A stretch of DNA of 64,000 nucleotides, taken from Diphasiastrum complanatum. Taxonomy: Eukaryota > Streptophyta > Lycopodiopsida > Lycopodiales > Lycopodiaceae. Made by a program: the position numbers and the translations under genes. The notes beneath the pieces were generated by a model. That model made no database searches and was not told the DNA's origin. It saw only the letters and a program-made list of their open reading frames with translations. How positions within the stretch are numbered: the stretch's first letter is position 1; each line of letters begins with the position of its first letter. Positions 10,776-23,111 of this stretch are shown one piece after another. The stretch is taken from positions 34,158,585-34,222,584 of the forward strand of contig CM055102.1 in assembly GCA_029204225.1 (NCBI GenBank). The letters are read 5' to 3'.

Positions 10776-10996
10776 GTTTTTATGAACCTGCTGGGGAACT
10801 CCATAGTTGGCCTAAGAAAAAAAATGATCTCCACTCAACAATTCTTGATATACATAATTAATATTTCAAGCTTACTAGTTTGTGCTACTCTAATTTGTAG
10901 GATCCTAACCTAGTCTTGTTATTTTAATTTACAAGATCATAGTTTATGTGTTGTGTATTGGTTAGGTTTTCATACTTAGAAATAGAGAGCAAGGGA

Positions 10997-11052
<56 letters not shown>

Positions 11053-11401
11053 GAAAGAGTTAAAGGTAACCAACACTCCTAATTCTAGGAAGGTGTGTAG
11101 CCCTCATTTTCTTCCGATAAAGGCGTGGTTCAAATGTTTCTTGTTGCATGATAAGTTCCACGAGAAAGCCCAAATGTCGTAGGGAGGGAGCATGTGGTGA
11201 CATTCTGGAATAGGATATAACCGTATGGTTCGAGAGTTTTGATTAGCACTCTACTATGTTCTTTCTTTTTTTTTCTCCTCGTGCGTGTTTAGAGGGTTTA
11301 GAGTGTGCGTGCGCGTGTGCGTGTGTGATGCAATTCGTTTATGTTTCATGATTACCAGTTTATGTCACCCTAATTCGCATAATCTTGATTTATGTTTAAT
11401 G
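10776..11401. repeat. Tandem duplication, unit 2
   Basis: Head-to-tail copy of 10124-10775 with scattered differences and an insertion after the GA tract (11000-11048). It is cut off at about 11401, where the OMT repeat unit begins with TTCTCACCTTGG. Confidence 0.9.
11000..11048. repeat. (GA)n microsatellite
   Basis: A GA run of 49 bp in the second tandem unit. Confidence 0.97.
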
Positions 11402-12663
11402 CTTTCTCACCTTGGTAGTGGTGGCCAAAGTTCTTTTCATGCCCATTTCGTAAGTCTCCCCACCCATACGTTGAATTTGACATTATCGAAATTCAAATTT
11501 TATTTTGCTAATCTTCCGGTAGTACCCCAGATTATTTGCCTATTGTTAAAATTATAATCACAATTCTGTCGGTTCATTTATAAATCTACTTTAAAGTGAC
11601 TCCCACAAAAGAAGAGTATAAGTATGCATATTCCAACAACATGCAATCATTACTCGAATTATTGGAGAGATAAGGAGTGAGAATTGATTGGGATGAAATA
11701 CTTTGAGGTATATATGGCTTCAAGATATATTAAATTAACTTCACTACATTCATGTGGTTTGACTTTCACTCTCATCACATTTCTCAAATAACCTCATCTT
11801 CATTGGATGCAGGTATCGCAGTCCCAATCCCATGCATCGCAGTCACATGCATATGAGTCCGATCGCAATGTCAATGGCCAAAAAGATGAGGATGACTCAG
11901 TTGGATCTAATTAGGTGATTCAATATTGTAGCATGCATGTATTGAAAAGTCAGTTTCTAATATATCTCTATACTCGGAACATTTATGTTTGAATATATAT
12001 TGGTTTAAGTTAAGTGTCCCTTCATCAACTTTAAAGTGCGTAAAATGTAACTCAAATATTTGCAAATTTTTTTATTAACAATTATGAACAAATGATTTTG
12101 CTTACCACCGTCATAAAATTTGATGCAAAAGACTCCTAGGATTGGATGAAGTCCACTTCGAGGTCCTTCAAAATGTCCCTTGGAATAGCCAGTCTTGTCG
12201 AGGGGTTTACCTAGGTCCCTCGATATATCCCTCTGCAAACACATTCTCTTAACAACGCCAGAGTAGGATGGTGATAACTCGGGAACTGATGTAATTAACG
12301 AGGTTTTGCTACCGAGGTATAAATCGATGTGTATACCGAGGTCTCAAGAGTTTTTTTTTTTTCATTATTTAGAAAAGCCTTGGTAATAGAATCGGAAAAC
12401 CTCCAGAATGTTGTAGTGGAACTTTGAAAAGCCACTCCTCTTTTATACAAAACTTGCAAATCCATCTGCCATACAAAACATCCAAATTTTGGCAAAAGGG
12501 ATTGCACATGCAAATTGGGAGAGTGTAGGGAGCAAGAGGTAGCATGAGGTAGGGAGGCATGTGCTCCACTATCGGTCCCTTCCACACACACATGAACTCA
12601 TGCACTCACACATGAACGCATGCACCCACGCACTCACGCAAGGCAAGCCGGTCTCCATTACAC

Positions 12664-12751
12664 AAAAATTGTCTCGACTCACTCGAGTGTCGTCTCTCTA
12701 CACACACAAAAATTGTCTCGACTCACTCGAGTGTCGTCTCTCTACACACAC
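12664..12751. repeat. Two-copy 44 bp tandem repeat
   Basis: A 44 bp unit beginning AAAAATTGTCTCGACTCACT occurs twice in a row. Copy C (near 58186) has the unit only once, so the duplication arose in copy 1. Confidence 0.9.
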
Positions 12752-13427
12752 AGACACACATATACACACATACACATATATATGTATATATACCCACACA
12801 CTAAGATATACAGCTTATATATTATAAGATATTGCAAATTTGTCAAGTTTGAAGTTTAATTGCATTCCGTTGTAAATTAAAGTGTAAATCTGTGATTCTT
12901 CTTTAAGATTAGGCACTAAATCAAAGTTTAGCATGGGATGTAGTAGCTTGTTCACATAGGTAGCTACAATAGAGAGGCATTTTCGGAACATTCTTGGAAA
13001 CACCTGTCCTCAAAAGAGAATATGTCAACAAACGTCACATAATGAAAGATACATTGTCATAGTTTTTCTTCTTGAAACAATCTATATTTGCAATATCGGC
13101 TCGTGCACGCTGAAATTATCATAACATTGTTTTCAAATGCATGGAAACCACCTCAAAAACTGGATCCAAATCATAGCACACATCATGACACTTATGATAT
13201 CTATGTGATTGGCTTCAAGATAGATCTCCAAATCTAAAATGGGGGCCTTTCTGTAATCTTTCCAAGGGACATTCTGTAAAACATTTCATATCAAATTTAG
13301 AAAGATTCTGTAAAACATTTCATATGAAAATTACCAATGTAGTTATGCTCATTGATAGCCTGTAGGGAAGATGAGGATTCAAGAAACATGAAATTATTAA
13401 GCTAATCATTAACTATTTAAGCATAAA

Positions 13428-14946
13428 TCAAGTCTCTTGGCAAAACCCATTATTGTCTTGTGTTTTGTAAGCCTCTATTACAGACTGCAGATTAGGAATC
13501 TTGAATATCTTATAGCTCTGAAAACCAGCTTGAATGAGAAGATTGTGCCATTCTTCCCTTGTCCGTTCCAATCCTCCATTTGTAAGAGCAATCATATTAA
13601 GATCAAATGACAATCTGAGGAATGTGTATGGATCTGTTTTCTCTGATGGATCAAGGACAGCATCGATGATAATCACCTTGCCTTTCTCAGGTAATGCCCT
13701 GTAGCAATTGCGTAAAATCTTGGTGCATCGCTCATCACCCCAGTCGTGCATAATCCACTGCAAAGTTCAAACATAGAGATTATTATCAGATGTTTGTGGA
13801 ACTTGTTAGTCTCAGATAACTCAAGCACATTTAACGCACACAAGAAAGTCATGGTGTGAGTGTTTCATGATTTGATTACTCATAAAGGTTTTGAGGAGAC
13901 TGATCCAAAAGACTATGAACAGCAATTGCACCTTCATCATGATAGCGTCAGCTGATGGAACACTCTGAAACATGTCTCCCTCGACGTGTTCAACACCTAA
14001 GCTCCAAGAATATTAGAGCAGACAGTTGCAAGATCAGTCATTTTACTGTGTCATCTCAAATGCTTACTGGAAAAAGGAACGAGCTACTTACGCATCTTAA
14101 AGGCCTTTATCGCTGTTGGCAGAATTTGTTTAAACTACTGCTATAACCAGACTCAAAATACTTTGGCTTTTTAGTACATATTTTACAGGTGATGAAGACC
14201 TTGGAAGCTCCACTAATTGCTCTTCTTACCAGGAATGGAAGGAGCTACTGCAACAACGTGCGGAAGATCAAAATTGATGCACTTGATATCAGGATGCGCT
14301 GCTACAATTTTTGATATGGTCAGTCCCACACCTCCACCAACATCTACCAGCGTACTCAAATCCTTAAGTGTCTTAAAACAGCGGAGATAGATATGTTGCT
14401 TGCAGCAGCCATGGCCTCATTGGAAAGATTGTTAAAATCTGGGAGCTTACTTGCATAATTCCATATGCCTGTACCGTTGGCTCTCTCAAAAGCGTCACCT
14501 CCTTCTAAGACACACTCGTTGACATGATGCCAGGGTGCTTGGGTGACTTTATCTAGCTGCATGACGGCCATGGGTGCTAGGCAAAGATCATTGTTCTCCT
14601 TGACAAGCCACTTGGAAGCGTTCGTAAGGCCGTAACGCCATTCCTTGACTCCAAACGAATTTTCTACAGCAGTTTCACTAAATATTTTCTTCACTGCTAG
14701 GAATCTGAGGATGCGTTTAAGATAATCTGCCTTAGCCTCCTTACTTGGTAGCTCTGCTGAAATCTGTTCCGAGGACAAGGTAGCTTCAGGTCCTGCCCTT
14801 GCAAGAATATCAGGGATGTCCAACAATATAGCAACCTTCAAAGCCATGGACGAAGCAAATGCGAAGATAGTATTCCAAATTATCAGCTGACCTTCCAATG
14901 CATACTCATCAATATCAGACACAGAAAACCCAATAACAGATTCCAT
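13428..14946 (-). pseudogene. Plant O-methyltransferase pseudogene, copy 1 (3 exons)
   Basis: Exon 1 is 14230-14946, exon 2 13932-13996 and exon 3 13428-13757, with GT-AG introns and compatible phases. Allowing for one missing base they encode about 370 residues, the usual length of plant caffeate/flavonoid-type OMTs. The dimerisation domain comes first (IWNTIFAFASSMALKVAILL), then the SAM-binding glycine motif [22 protein letters not shown] in exon 2, and the catalytic His in WIMHDW in exon 3. The acidic partners lie in DPSEKTD and GGLERTREEW. Near 14376 a run of four T where the frame needs five shifts the frame just before [15 protein letters not shown] replaces HDWDDE of the other copies. 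The methyl acceptor cannot be told. Confidence 0.88.
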
Positions 14947-16726
14947 CTTTTCTACCTGTAAAAGATCTCTATCAAAGCAAATATATCGAAGTCGTGAAAA
15001 TCAAAATGGACGAGTACGTCCTCAGCTATTAACTGCTATGAACTCGTGTACAAACGCTAGATCAGTACCGTAACAAAAGCAAATGGTTAACTCCCGATAA
15101 GAAAGAGCTTATGAATTTCCAGCCCACATTGATCAGCCAAGGCTAATAATATCTTCACCAAGCTGCCTAAGCAACATAAGGAGAAGGCCAGGATGATTCA
15201 CTAATCGATGGTTTAAGGCAAGCTACTCTTTTCTTCCAACTGTTGGTCATCAGCTGTGCTATTTACAACCTCGGAATTAGCACAACTCATGAAGATCCTT
15301 CATTGAAAAGCACAATAAGAGAGATGATATTCTTTTGTCAAGTGATGTATGATTTTGGACATTAAAATAATGATCAACTTGACTACTCTCAAGTAATAAT
15401 CGCGTTAGAATTTATGAAGCCCAAAACCATTATTATCTTAAATAGATGGTGGACTAGTCTTTAGACCATCAAAGCTAACTAGTGATATTTATTTATAATC
15501 ATATAATATCTCCTTAAAAATAGTACACCTCTAATTTAAGCTGACCTATGGTAATAATTCATAGACAATTTACTGTATTTTGTATTTTGGCTCATTTTCA
15601 ATTGTGAGATTGAGAGTTCTTCAATTCATCTTGTGATCATAATGAGAGACATAAAAATGTCTTTGCTAGGTCTCATATTGACTATGGTTAGGAAATTTAT
15701 GTGATCAAGGTACGTCTACATCCCTAACAACCTAGACCCATGTGAGACTTTCAATATGACAATGCCATTTGAACAATTAGAGTTGCCAAGTTCTTACCCA
15801 AGACTACCTACTGGTTCTCTAAAAAGCACCAATCAACTTAGCTGTTGAGCATACGTTTTTTTTTGGTGTTGTGCACATACCATAGCACTAGCCTAAGGAC
15901 TAGTGGTCTAAATTGATGCATACTAAATGTTGGTAAGTTAGAATGAGTAGTAGAATGATATGTTGCATGAATTTGTGGCTGGGTGGTCAATAGCACTGGC
16001 CCAAACAAGCTAATGAAAACCTTAAATATTTCAATTGCAATTTAACATATAGTTTAAAAAACAAAATATAACATTCCAAGATTTAGTACCACAATCTTCA
16101 ATCAAAACAATAAAATGAGGGGCCTAGACATTAACATGGATGACCTCTCAAATAAATATCAACTTGGAATTCAATTACTATCTCCTTGATTTACCTACAT
16201 ACACAATGATTTCAATTTGACATCAATAGGCCCGGACTACAAAACTCTTATGTGCCATTAGTCATGAAGATAAGAGAAATTACACATTGAAAATGACATC
16301 CTTGATAGACCATTGAATATGATAGAGATTTCATGAGTATGCATTACAAGATTAAAAAATCTATTGCAATCACAAAACCATTATGAGTAAGATCATTTAT
16401 TGAAAGCATCTACTTGTCAATCTCAATATATCTAATAGTTTACATAACGTACAAATATAAGGGCAAGGGTCTGTTGGAATTTGATTCCACTCCAAGACCC
16501 ACTTGCCACAACCTATAGGAATATATTAACTCTTCAATAGACAAGAACTTGCAATTTTTTATTGCAATCTTGCAAGATTTGGGGCTTTACATTTTTATAT
16601 GTATTCTTATGTTTTGGGCTTAAAAACATTCTACATGCAATCTTACATTTTGGGCTTCACATTTTTACATGTAATCTCAAGCATTGACTTCACGTTGGAT
16701 GTTATGAGCAAAACAAGTATATAAGG

Positions 16727-16731
<5 letters not shown>
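14947..16731. other. OMT upstream region, no other gene seen
   Basis: AT-rich sequence upstream of the OMT start, matched by 60348-61988 in copy C. The OMT promoter should lie just above 14946, but I cannot point to a convincing TATA box. No other ORF is supported. Confidence 0.5.

Positions 16732-16780
<49 letters not shown>
16732..16780. repeat. (GA)n microsatellite
   Basis: A GA run of about 49 bp; copy C has its counterpart at 61989-62052. Confidence 0.97.
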
Positions 16781-16781
<1 letters not shown>

Positions 16782-17007
16782 AACATTTATAGCATGTTAT
16801 GCTTGGCTTGCAAGGTAACTTGTTACCATCTCAAGTGTTCTAGGTGTAAATCTAAACAAATGTTAGTTTATTGGTTCAACCTTTTAAAAATGTACAATGA
16901 ATGATAATTGGTGATTTATGATACAGTTTAGTAATTGTTATGAACAAAAGTAGTATGAAGGCATGTGTGTGTGTGTGCACACGCACACGTGTGTGCATGT
17001 GCCTATG

Positions 17008-17148
<141 letters not shown>

Positions 17149-17390
17149 TTAAAATGGTTTGTTTTTCTTGGCTTATACCAAAATCAATCATTTGAAAGAC
17201 AAAACAATCAGCTGAACCATGTCATGAAGTAAGTGCCAGATTTCTTTCATTCCAAGTTCTATAGAAGTGAAACATATTATTTCTTTATTCTTCTATTCAC
17301 GTGTGTCATCATTTAAATTTAAATTTTGCAAATGTCAACTTTGTTTTTATTTCAAAATTGTCTTTTATAATTTCAAGTATTTAACGTGAT

Positions 17391-17974
17391 GACAACTTCG
17401 GGGAGGCTGCCATGGACTTCCTTTACTCCCTACATTCCTGTGCTAGAAGTTACGGGAGCGCAAATGTGAAAGGAGGTGGCACCATCACCACCACCATTGG
17501 TATCAATGGCTGAAGACGAACCCTCTGTGATAGGACCATATCCGAACACCAAAGAGGAAGGACGTCAATTCCAAAGGATTCGTCATTGGATACAAGAAGC
17601 ATTAGGCCGAGGAAGCTGCACAAGCCAAGGCAAAACCTATAGTACTTCCAGCTGGCAACCTTAGAAGTACCAATACCACTAGCAAATTTTCCACAAAGAT
17701 CAGATCTAAATGAACGTTTACACCATCAGGAGGTTCCTTTTCAAATGCAAAACCTGAGGTTCCATGAACAGAATTGCTCACGAGTATACTATCTAGTATA
17801 ATGGACGTATCCATTGGAGAGTTCATGCAGATCGCACCACAAGCAAAGAGCATTTTGAAAGAATGGTTGAATTTGGAACCTGAAACATCAACGAGAGAAT
17901 CCTTGTACTATGCCGACGGGTACGAGGAAACCAGCAACGTCCTCAATAGACACCATTGCATATCAAATGGGTAA
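17391..17974 (+). pseudogene. Unrecognised broken ORF, copy 1
   Basis: Two plus-strand frames in sequence: one with SMAEDEPSVIGPY and RIRHWIQEALG, the other with MDVSIGEFMQIAPQAKSILK and ESLYYADGYEE. The copy C version (62912-63499) is a little more open. The second frame faintly recalls the segment before retroelement proteases, but there is no catalytic motif. Function unknown; it may be an exon pair of a transposon or host gene. Confidence 0.35.
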
Positions 17975-18253
17975 TATTTAGTGGAAATGAGAACTGTAAG
18001 GAATATTCCTAGAATCATGTTAAATAATGGCACATTTTGAAAAAGAATGTACTACAGTATCATATCCATTACTAAAAGTACATTAAAAACACATCAAAGT
18101 TTTTTACAAATTTGTAACAAAATTTCAAAATACGTAAAAAACTGAAGTATTCAACAATTTTCCTAAAAGTTACAGTACACAAAAATTAGAAAGAGCCCAA
18201 GTAGTATAATTTATTTAAATGTTTGCAAATCGTGATACAAAATTTAGATTCTT

Positions 18254-18904
18254 TTGGATCTAGTATTAAAACTTATATCCTCATCTATGTCCACGCCTCC
18301 AGATTCAACATCATCAATTTCATCATTAGAAGGTGAACAAGTGGAAGATCCATCCTCCTCATTATTGTTAATCAAAATATCATCTTCATCCCTATGCAAT
18401 CTAAGATCAGCTTCCACACATGCCCTTGTTCTTCTTAACGAAAATACATTCTTTCTTTGGCAGCCTTTGACGAATGATTTCCTTCATTGTTTTTCGAAGT
18501 CAGCCTGAATTCGTTAATTGAATATCATAAACGATAATGTCAACTTTCTCAAGGACAACGTCACTTATGTGGGGCCGATTTTTTATTGCTCAGCATTCGT
18601 TTTTACCATTTGAGTTGCCAATCATTCCAGGAACATACTTTATTGTGTATGCATCATGATGTTTCGTTCGATATCAATGTACTTTAATAGATACAATCTA
18701 TCCATTCCAGGACTTTGACAAATTGACAACCTTGCATAACCAAAAGGGATGGCCAAGAGGATCATCATCTACAAGTGTGGTAGCCATTGATTTCTTGCAC
18801 ATTTCCCTTCCAAAAGGTAGCAAGTTCTTCTTGTCTTTGATGAGATTTCGCAAGCTTGATACATGGTATCGTTCTCTCGTATCATGTGGCTTTCTCAGGC
18901 ACAA
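18254..18904 (-). pseudogene. Fragment of an uncharacterised PFW/KVV-type protein
   Basis: A single minus frame, broken by a TAG and several TGA codons, reads DDDPLGHPFWLCKVVN, then SIKVH-stop-Y, then LEKVDIIVYDIQLTNSG, and ends in an acidic tail after a frame change. The pattern PFW, KVV, WY and VDI-x-VY matches the C-terminal part of the plus-strand protein at 42425-42973. The two loci therefore hold members of one family. At least one stop falls where the family has Trp, consistent with decay. Copy C has only the tail before the window ends. Confidence 0.55.
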
Positions 18905-19499
18905 AAATAAGGAATAAGCTTCTCAATTGTGATAATGGATTTAACAAACTCTATTAAGTTTGGCATGTGATTAGAACTGCAAAAGATCTAGTTGATAGTG
19001 GGATCTTTTTTTATGAATCAATGTACATATCTGATACAAAAGGAGATTTTGGACAAATAGTCCTAATTCCATTACCTAGTTTTGGAAGTGATGAATGGGT
19101 TGCTCCAGATGCTACAGTTTCAGAATCATTTCATTGCAAGCTATATATGATGTATGTAAAAACTTCATTAAAGATAAGCACGGGATCAAAAACAGTCAGA
19201 TTGAGTTATGGATTTCTTTTCAAGTGTCAATGTACACAAAACCCCAATGTTGTATGCAAAATTTATCACATAGTTTATTATTTGAACTTATGGATGAAGG
19301 CTGGGACAAAAGATCAGATGGAAAAATAGAATGCAGAATTAAAATGCCTTCCATGTGCTTTCATTATCAAATCGAAAAACAAATGTTGAGCTTATGCTTC
19401 CATTATCAAAGATGGAAAAAAAACAAAGATAAATGGGTGCCACTCGATCAAGACTTGGAAGCCTATGGACACTCAAAGTGAAAAAATATTGAGCACCAA
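18905..19499 (+). other. Unrecognised stretch with two overlapping open frames
   Basis: Plus-strand frames at 18967-19329 and 19095-19481 overlap and can be joined by one shift (IVLIPLPSFGSDEW, then LLFELMDEGWDKRS). I do not recognise them. They lie between the PFW/KVV fragment and a copia fragment. Confidence 0.3.
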
Positions 19500-20120
19500 G
19501 GCCCTCTCAAGCAAAACACCCCATGAGGTGTGGATAAGCTCAAAACCTTCATTGAAGAACCTATGAGTATTCAGATTTATCACCTAAGCGTAGTTCCCGA
19601 AGGAGACAAGGAAGATATTTGACTTCCAAGGTCTCAAGGCAATCTCTATCGGATACACTTTCTCTGACAACACTTACAAGCTGTACGACCCTGATACCCA
19701 GCAGATCTTATTCAACTAGGATACAGTCTTTATCGAGGATCAACTCATCAACCTCAAAGGCAAAGGCATAGTTCCAAGTGAACCTTCAACACCTTTCACC
19801 GACATGACTATTCGAGCCACTGGCTCAAGCGTGCCTATAGTTGATCCACTTCACGACAGCGAGTCATACGAAGATTTTGCTACTACTCAGCAACAACAAA
19901 TCCAAGGATTGAATCATTAGACGACACTTCCTCCAAGAAGATCAAGTCGAGTGTGCACACAGCCCACAAGGTATAGTCTTGAGTTTGCTTGTCTTTTAAT
20001 ACAAGAACCGACATCAGTTGATGAGGCACTTAGCCAACTAGACTCTGATCTCTAGAGAGAAGAAATAAATAGAGAGTATTTCTCTCTGATCAAGAACCAG
20101 ACATGGTCACTAGTCAAAGC
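19500..20120 (+). pseudogene. Copia integrase end, linker and RT start
   Basis: The plus strand reads TPHEVW, then ISIGYTFSDNTYKLYDPDTQ, which is the end of copia integrase. A variable linker (PPRRSSRVCTQPTRYSLE) follows, then the first residues of RT (EEINREYFSLIKNQTWSLV). Several stops are present. The fragment ends at about 20120, back to back with a minus-strand integrase fragment of another copia family. Confidence 0.82.
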
Positions 20121-21838
20121 TCATGTTGGATGCAATCTTATCGATTGCATTGGAGATATATTCTCCACCATTATCACTTCTAAAAGTTTTGATCTTGTGA
20201 TCAAGATGCTTCTCAACAAATGCTTTGAACTTAAGAAAGCTTTCAAATACTTGTGCTTTATATGAAAGTAAGAATACCCAACAAAACCTTGAGTAATCAC
20301 CTATGAATGTAACAAACATGGTGGCACCTCCATTGGACATTGTACTTGCAAAGTGTACATCCGAGTTGAACAATTCAAGTTGATGAGTTGTCTTTGTGAT
20401 TGAATTTGAGAAGGGATTCTTACGTGCTTTTGAGAGAGCACATGCTTCACATACTTTCTTCTCTTTTTCCAAGGATCTTGGAAGTCCTAAGTCAAGCTCC
20501 TCTTCCATGGACTTTGAGTTGATGTGACCAAGTCTTTTGTGCCAAAGACTATGGTTGGATAGTTTGGTCTCCTCGGCTAGCATCACAATATTAGCATCCA
20601 CATAGGCATCTAGTTTGAATAATCTTCCAAATCTTATGCCTCTAGCAATGATCTTGCCATCCTTCTTGATGTTACATGCATTTGTGGTGAACTCCATAAT
20701 CAAAAAACCATTGTCAAGCAAGTTCTTAGTGATACTAGGAATGCAAAGTACTCCATCAATCTTGATCTTCCTTGAAGATCCCAAGCATAAAGGTATGGAT
20801 CCTATGCCTTCTACCTTACAACCATAATCAATTGCTGTAGAAATTGACTTGATAGGTCCATCACAGGTAGATAACATTGAAAAATACTCCTCTTACTTGT
20901 CATGTGGGAGCTAGCCCCACCATCTATCCACCAAGGGTCTTCACCTCTTATGCTTGAAGATGAGGAACTTGACATCATGAGTGAATCTTCATGAGAGCTC
21001 TCCTCTTCCTCTTGTCCTAGGTTTGCTTGACTTTGAGATTGCTTCTTCTTGAAGCACTCCAAGACATAGTGCCGAATCTTGCCACAAAAGTAGCATTTGA
21101 TCTTTGACTTATCCTTCTTTGGCTTGCTCGAGATTGGACTTAAAGATCCTTCTTGATCTTCACCTTTGACTTGGTTCTTCTTGAATGCAACACCCTTGCC
21201 TTTGGATTTGCTCTTGCTCTTGGTGAAAAGAGCCTTGTCATCTCCATCATTGAGGGAGAGCTTCTCCATCCTTGACTTGATGTGAGTTCTCCTACTCTCC
21301 TCGACCATGAGGACTCCTTGGAGATCTTCAAGTGAGAAAAACTTGCCCATAATTGCATAGCCTTTCACTAGGTTAGCAAAATCCACACTCCAACCATTCA
21401 AGATTAGTTGAACAAGTTCACTTTCCTTAATGGAATCTCCTATGTAAGCAAGCTCCTTGTTTAAGTCCTTAACTCTGAACACATATGAATGTCCACTCTC
21501 TCCTTTAGCTTGAAACATTGAAGGATTTGATTCTTCAAGGATAGCAACCTTGAAGTATTCTTGGAGTCATATATCTTTTGAAGAGTTTCCCATTCTTCTT
21601 GAGTCGAGGTGCAAGAACCTACCTCTTTAACAAGCTCATTAGCATGGAGAGCAACCTTGCACCTCCTTTTGTATTTTGTAGCTTCTTGAGGGTGAATAGG
21701 CTCATCCTCTTCACCACTCACTATATACATTAGATCTTGTGAAATAAGAATTGATTCCATTCTTAGCTTCCAAATCGAATAATTAGAAGCATTCAATCTA
21801 TCATGTGAATCCAAAAGATATGCATTCATTGAAGCCAC
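20110..21838 (-). pseudogene. Copia gag-protease-integrase (family E1)
   Basis: Starting at the ATG at 21838, gag reads MASMNAYLLDSHDRLN and continues through a frame change near 21500 (GHSYVFRVKDLNKELAYIGD). It has a CCHC knuckle CYFCGKIRHYVLEC and a protease start WWIDGGASSHMT (DGG rather than DSG). After another frame change near 20850 come LWHKRLGHIN, CEACALSKAR and the first part of integrase up to FRSDNGGEYIS. The frame stops at 20110, where the element is cut; the catalytic Glu, RT and RNase H are absent. Confidence 0.88.
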
Positions 21839-22137
21839 TATCTCTAAATAAAATCTTGATCACAGGAATAGATGCAAAATAGAAATGATTGAAAGACTTG
21901 AAGAAACAAAACTTTTCTATTACCAAAGCTTTGCTAGCTTTCAGCCCTCACTCTAACAAAAAAAGTTCACGAACGCGAAAGTCAAAAAACACGAAACAAA
22001 AATGTTCGCGAACACCTTGACGAAAAGACACGAACACGAAAAATTCGCGAAAGAGAATTTTTTGCAGTACAGCAGGAGAAAGTCAGACAACGAGAAAGTC
22101 AAACGACTCAAAGCGACATGAAAATCGTCGCGACACA
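21839..22137 (-). other. Copia leader with CG-containing palindromes
   Basis: Non-coding DNA before the gag start. Between about 21965 and 22130 it contains many CGAA and CGCGAA words, including the perfect palindrome TGTTCGCGAACA, unusual in this AT-rich window. It is cut at 22137 by a plus-strand copia fragment. Confidence 0.5.
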
Positions 22138-23022
22138 ATGGCACTTTACCAAGCAAGCCATCATGCAGTGATAACAGAGGTCAACATCTCGAATGCAACT
22201 AGTTCGACCACCTATGATGCATGTCTGAAGGGTAAGATGTCATGCACTCGATTTGTCAAAGACTCCTACAGAACGACCAAGATTCTGGAGTTAGTGCACT
22301 TTGACATATGTGGGCTTTGCAATGTGATCTCAGTAGGAGGCTCAAAATATTACATAACCTTCATTGATGATTATAGGAAATTTGCCAAAGTGTACTTTAT
22401 TTAAAACAAATCTGAAGCACTTGATAAATTCACAGAGTATGTGAATTGGGTTGAGAGATGCACATGACAGATCGAGGTGGCAAATATATCTCGAATCACT
22501 TCACTAACTTTTGCAATGATCGTGGCATCATTCACAGAAGGATTGCAGCCTACACACCGCAGCACAACAGTGTTGCAGAAAGAAAGAATAGGACCCTAAT
22601 GGATGCTGCCAGATGCATGATGGCCTACTTGAAGGCTCCAAGGGTATTATGGGCTGAAGTAGTAGCTACAGCTGCATATATCCAGAACAGGACAGGGAAG
22701 TCTAGTGTCCCTCACACGACACCACATGAATTATGGTGGGGTAGAAAGCCCAACCTGTCTCACATCAGAATCTTTGGTTGTGCAGCTTATGCACATATTC
22801 CTGATAAGCTTCGAAAGAAGCTCAAGGAAAGCTGAACAAGAATTTTTGGTAGGCTATGACAACAATTCGTCATACTACAGAGTCTACATGCCAGACATGA
22901 ACATTGTAAAAACAGTGAGATGTCAGATTTGATGAGAGCAAGACAATGGCCAATGACGATCATGTCAGCTATGAGGTTCTGGAAAGACAGTACTATGATC
23001 TGCCACCAGTGAAAACTTCATA
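22138..23022 (+). pseudogene. Copia integrase fragment (plus strand)
   Basis: The core reads YYITFIDDYRKFAKVYF, then after a frame change TDRGGKYISNHF, YTPQHNSVAERKNRTLMDAA and ELWWGRKPNLSHIRIFGC, and ends FLVGYDNNSSYYRVY and VRFDESK. The DDE residues can be followed through IDD, TDRG and ERK. It is broken by at least three frame changes or stops. There is no RT; a TA microsatellite follows. Confidence 0.87.
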
Positions 23023-23046
23023 ATATGAAAATTATATACATAATAT

Positions 23047-23052
<6 letters not shown>

Positions 23053-23108
<56 letters not shown>
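23053..23108. repeat. (TA)n microsatellite
   Basis: A TA run of about 56 bp. Confidence 0.97.

Positions 23109-23111
<3 letters not shown>

Noticed and set aside
12561-12859. His/Thr-rich ORFs around CACACA and CTCGACTCACTCGAG
   Set aside because: They come from CA repeats and a 44 bp tandem duplication; the copy C versions differ in frame.
14181-14229. A fourth OMT exon between exons 1 and 2
   Set aside because: The phases of exons 1, 2 and 3 fit without it and the stretch has no OMT motif; it is intron.
22000-22011. TGTTCGCGAACA as an operator
   Set aside because: A perfect palindrome, but a single site with no known plant factor; kept only as a minor observation.
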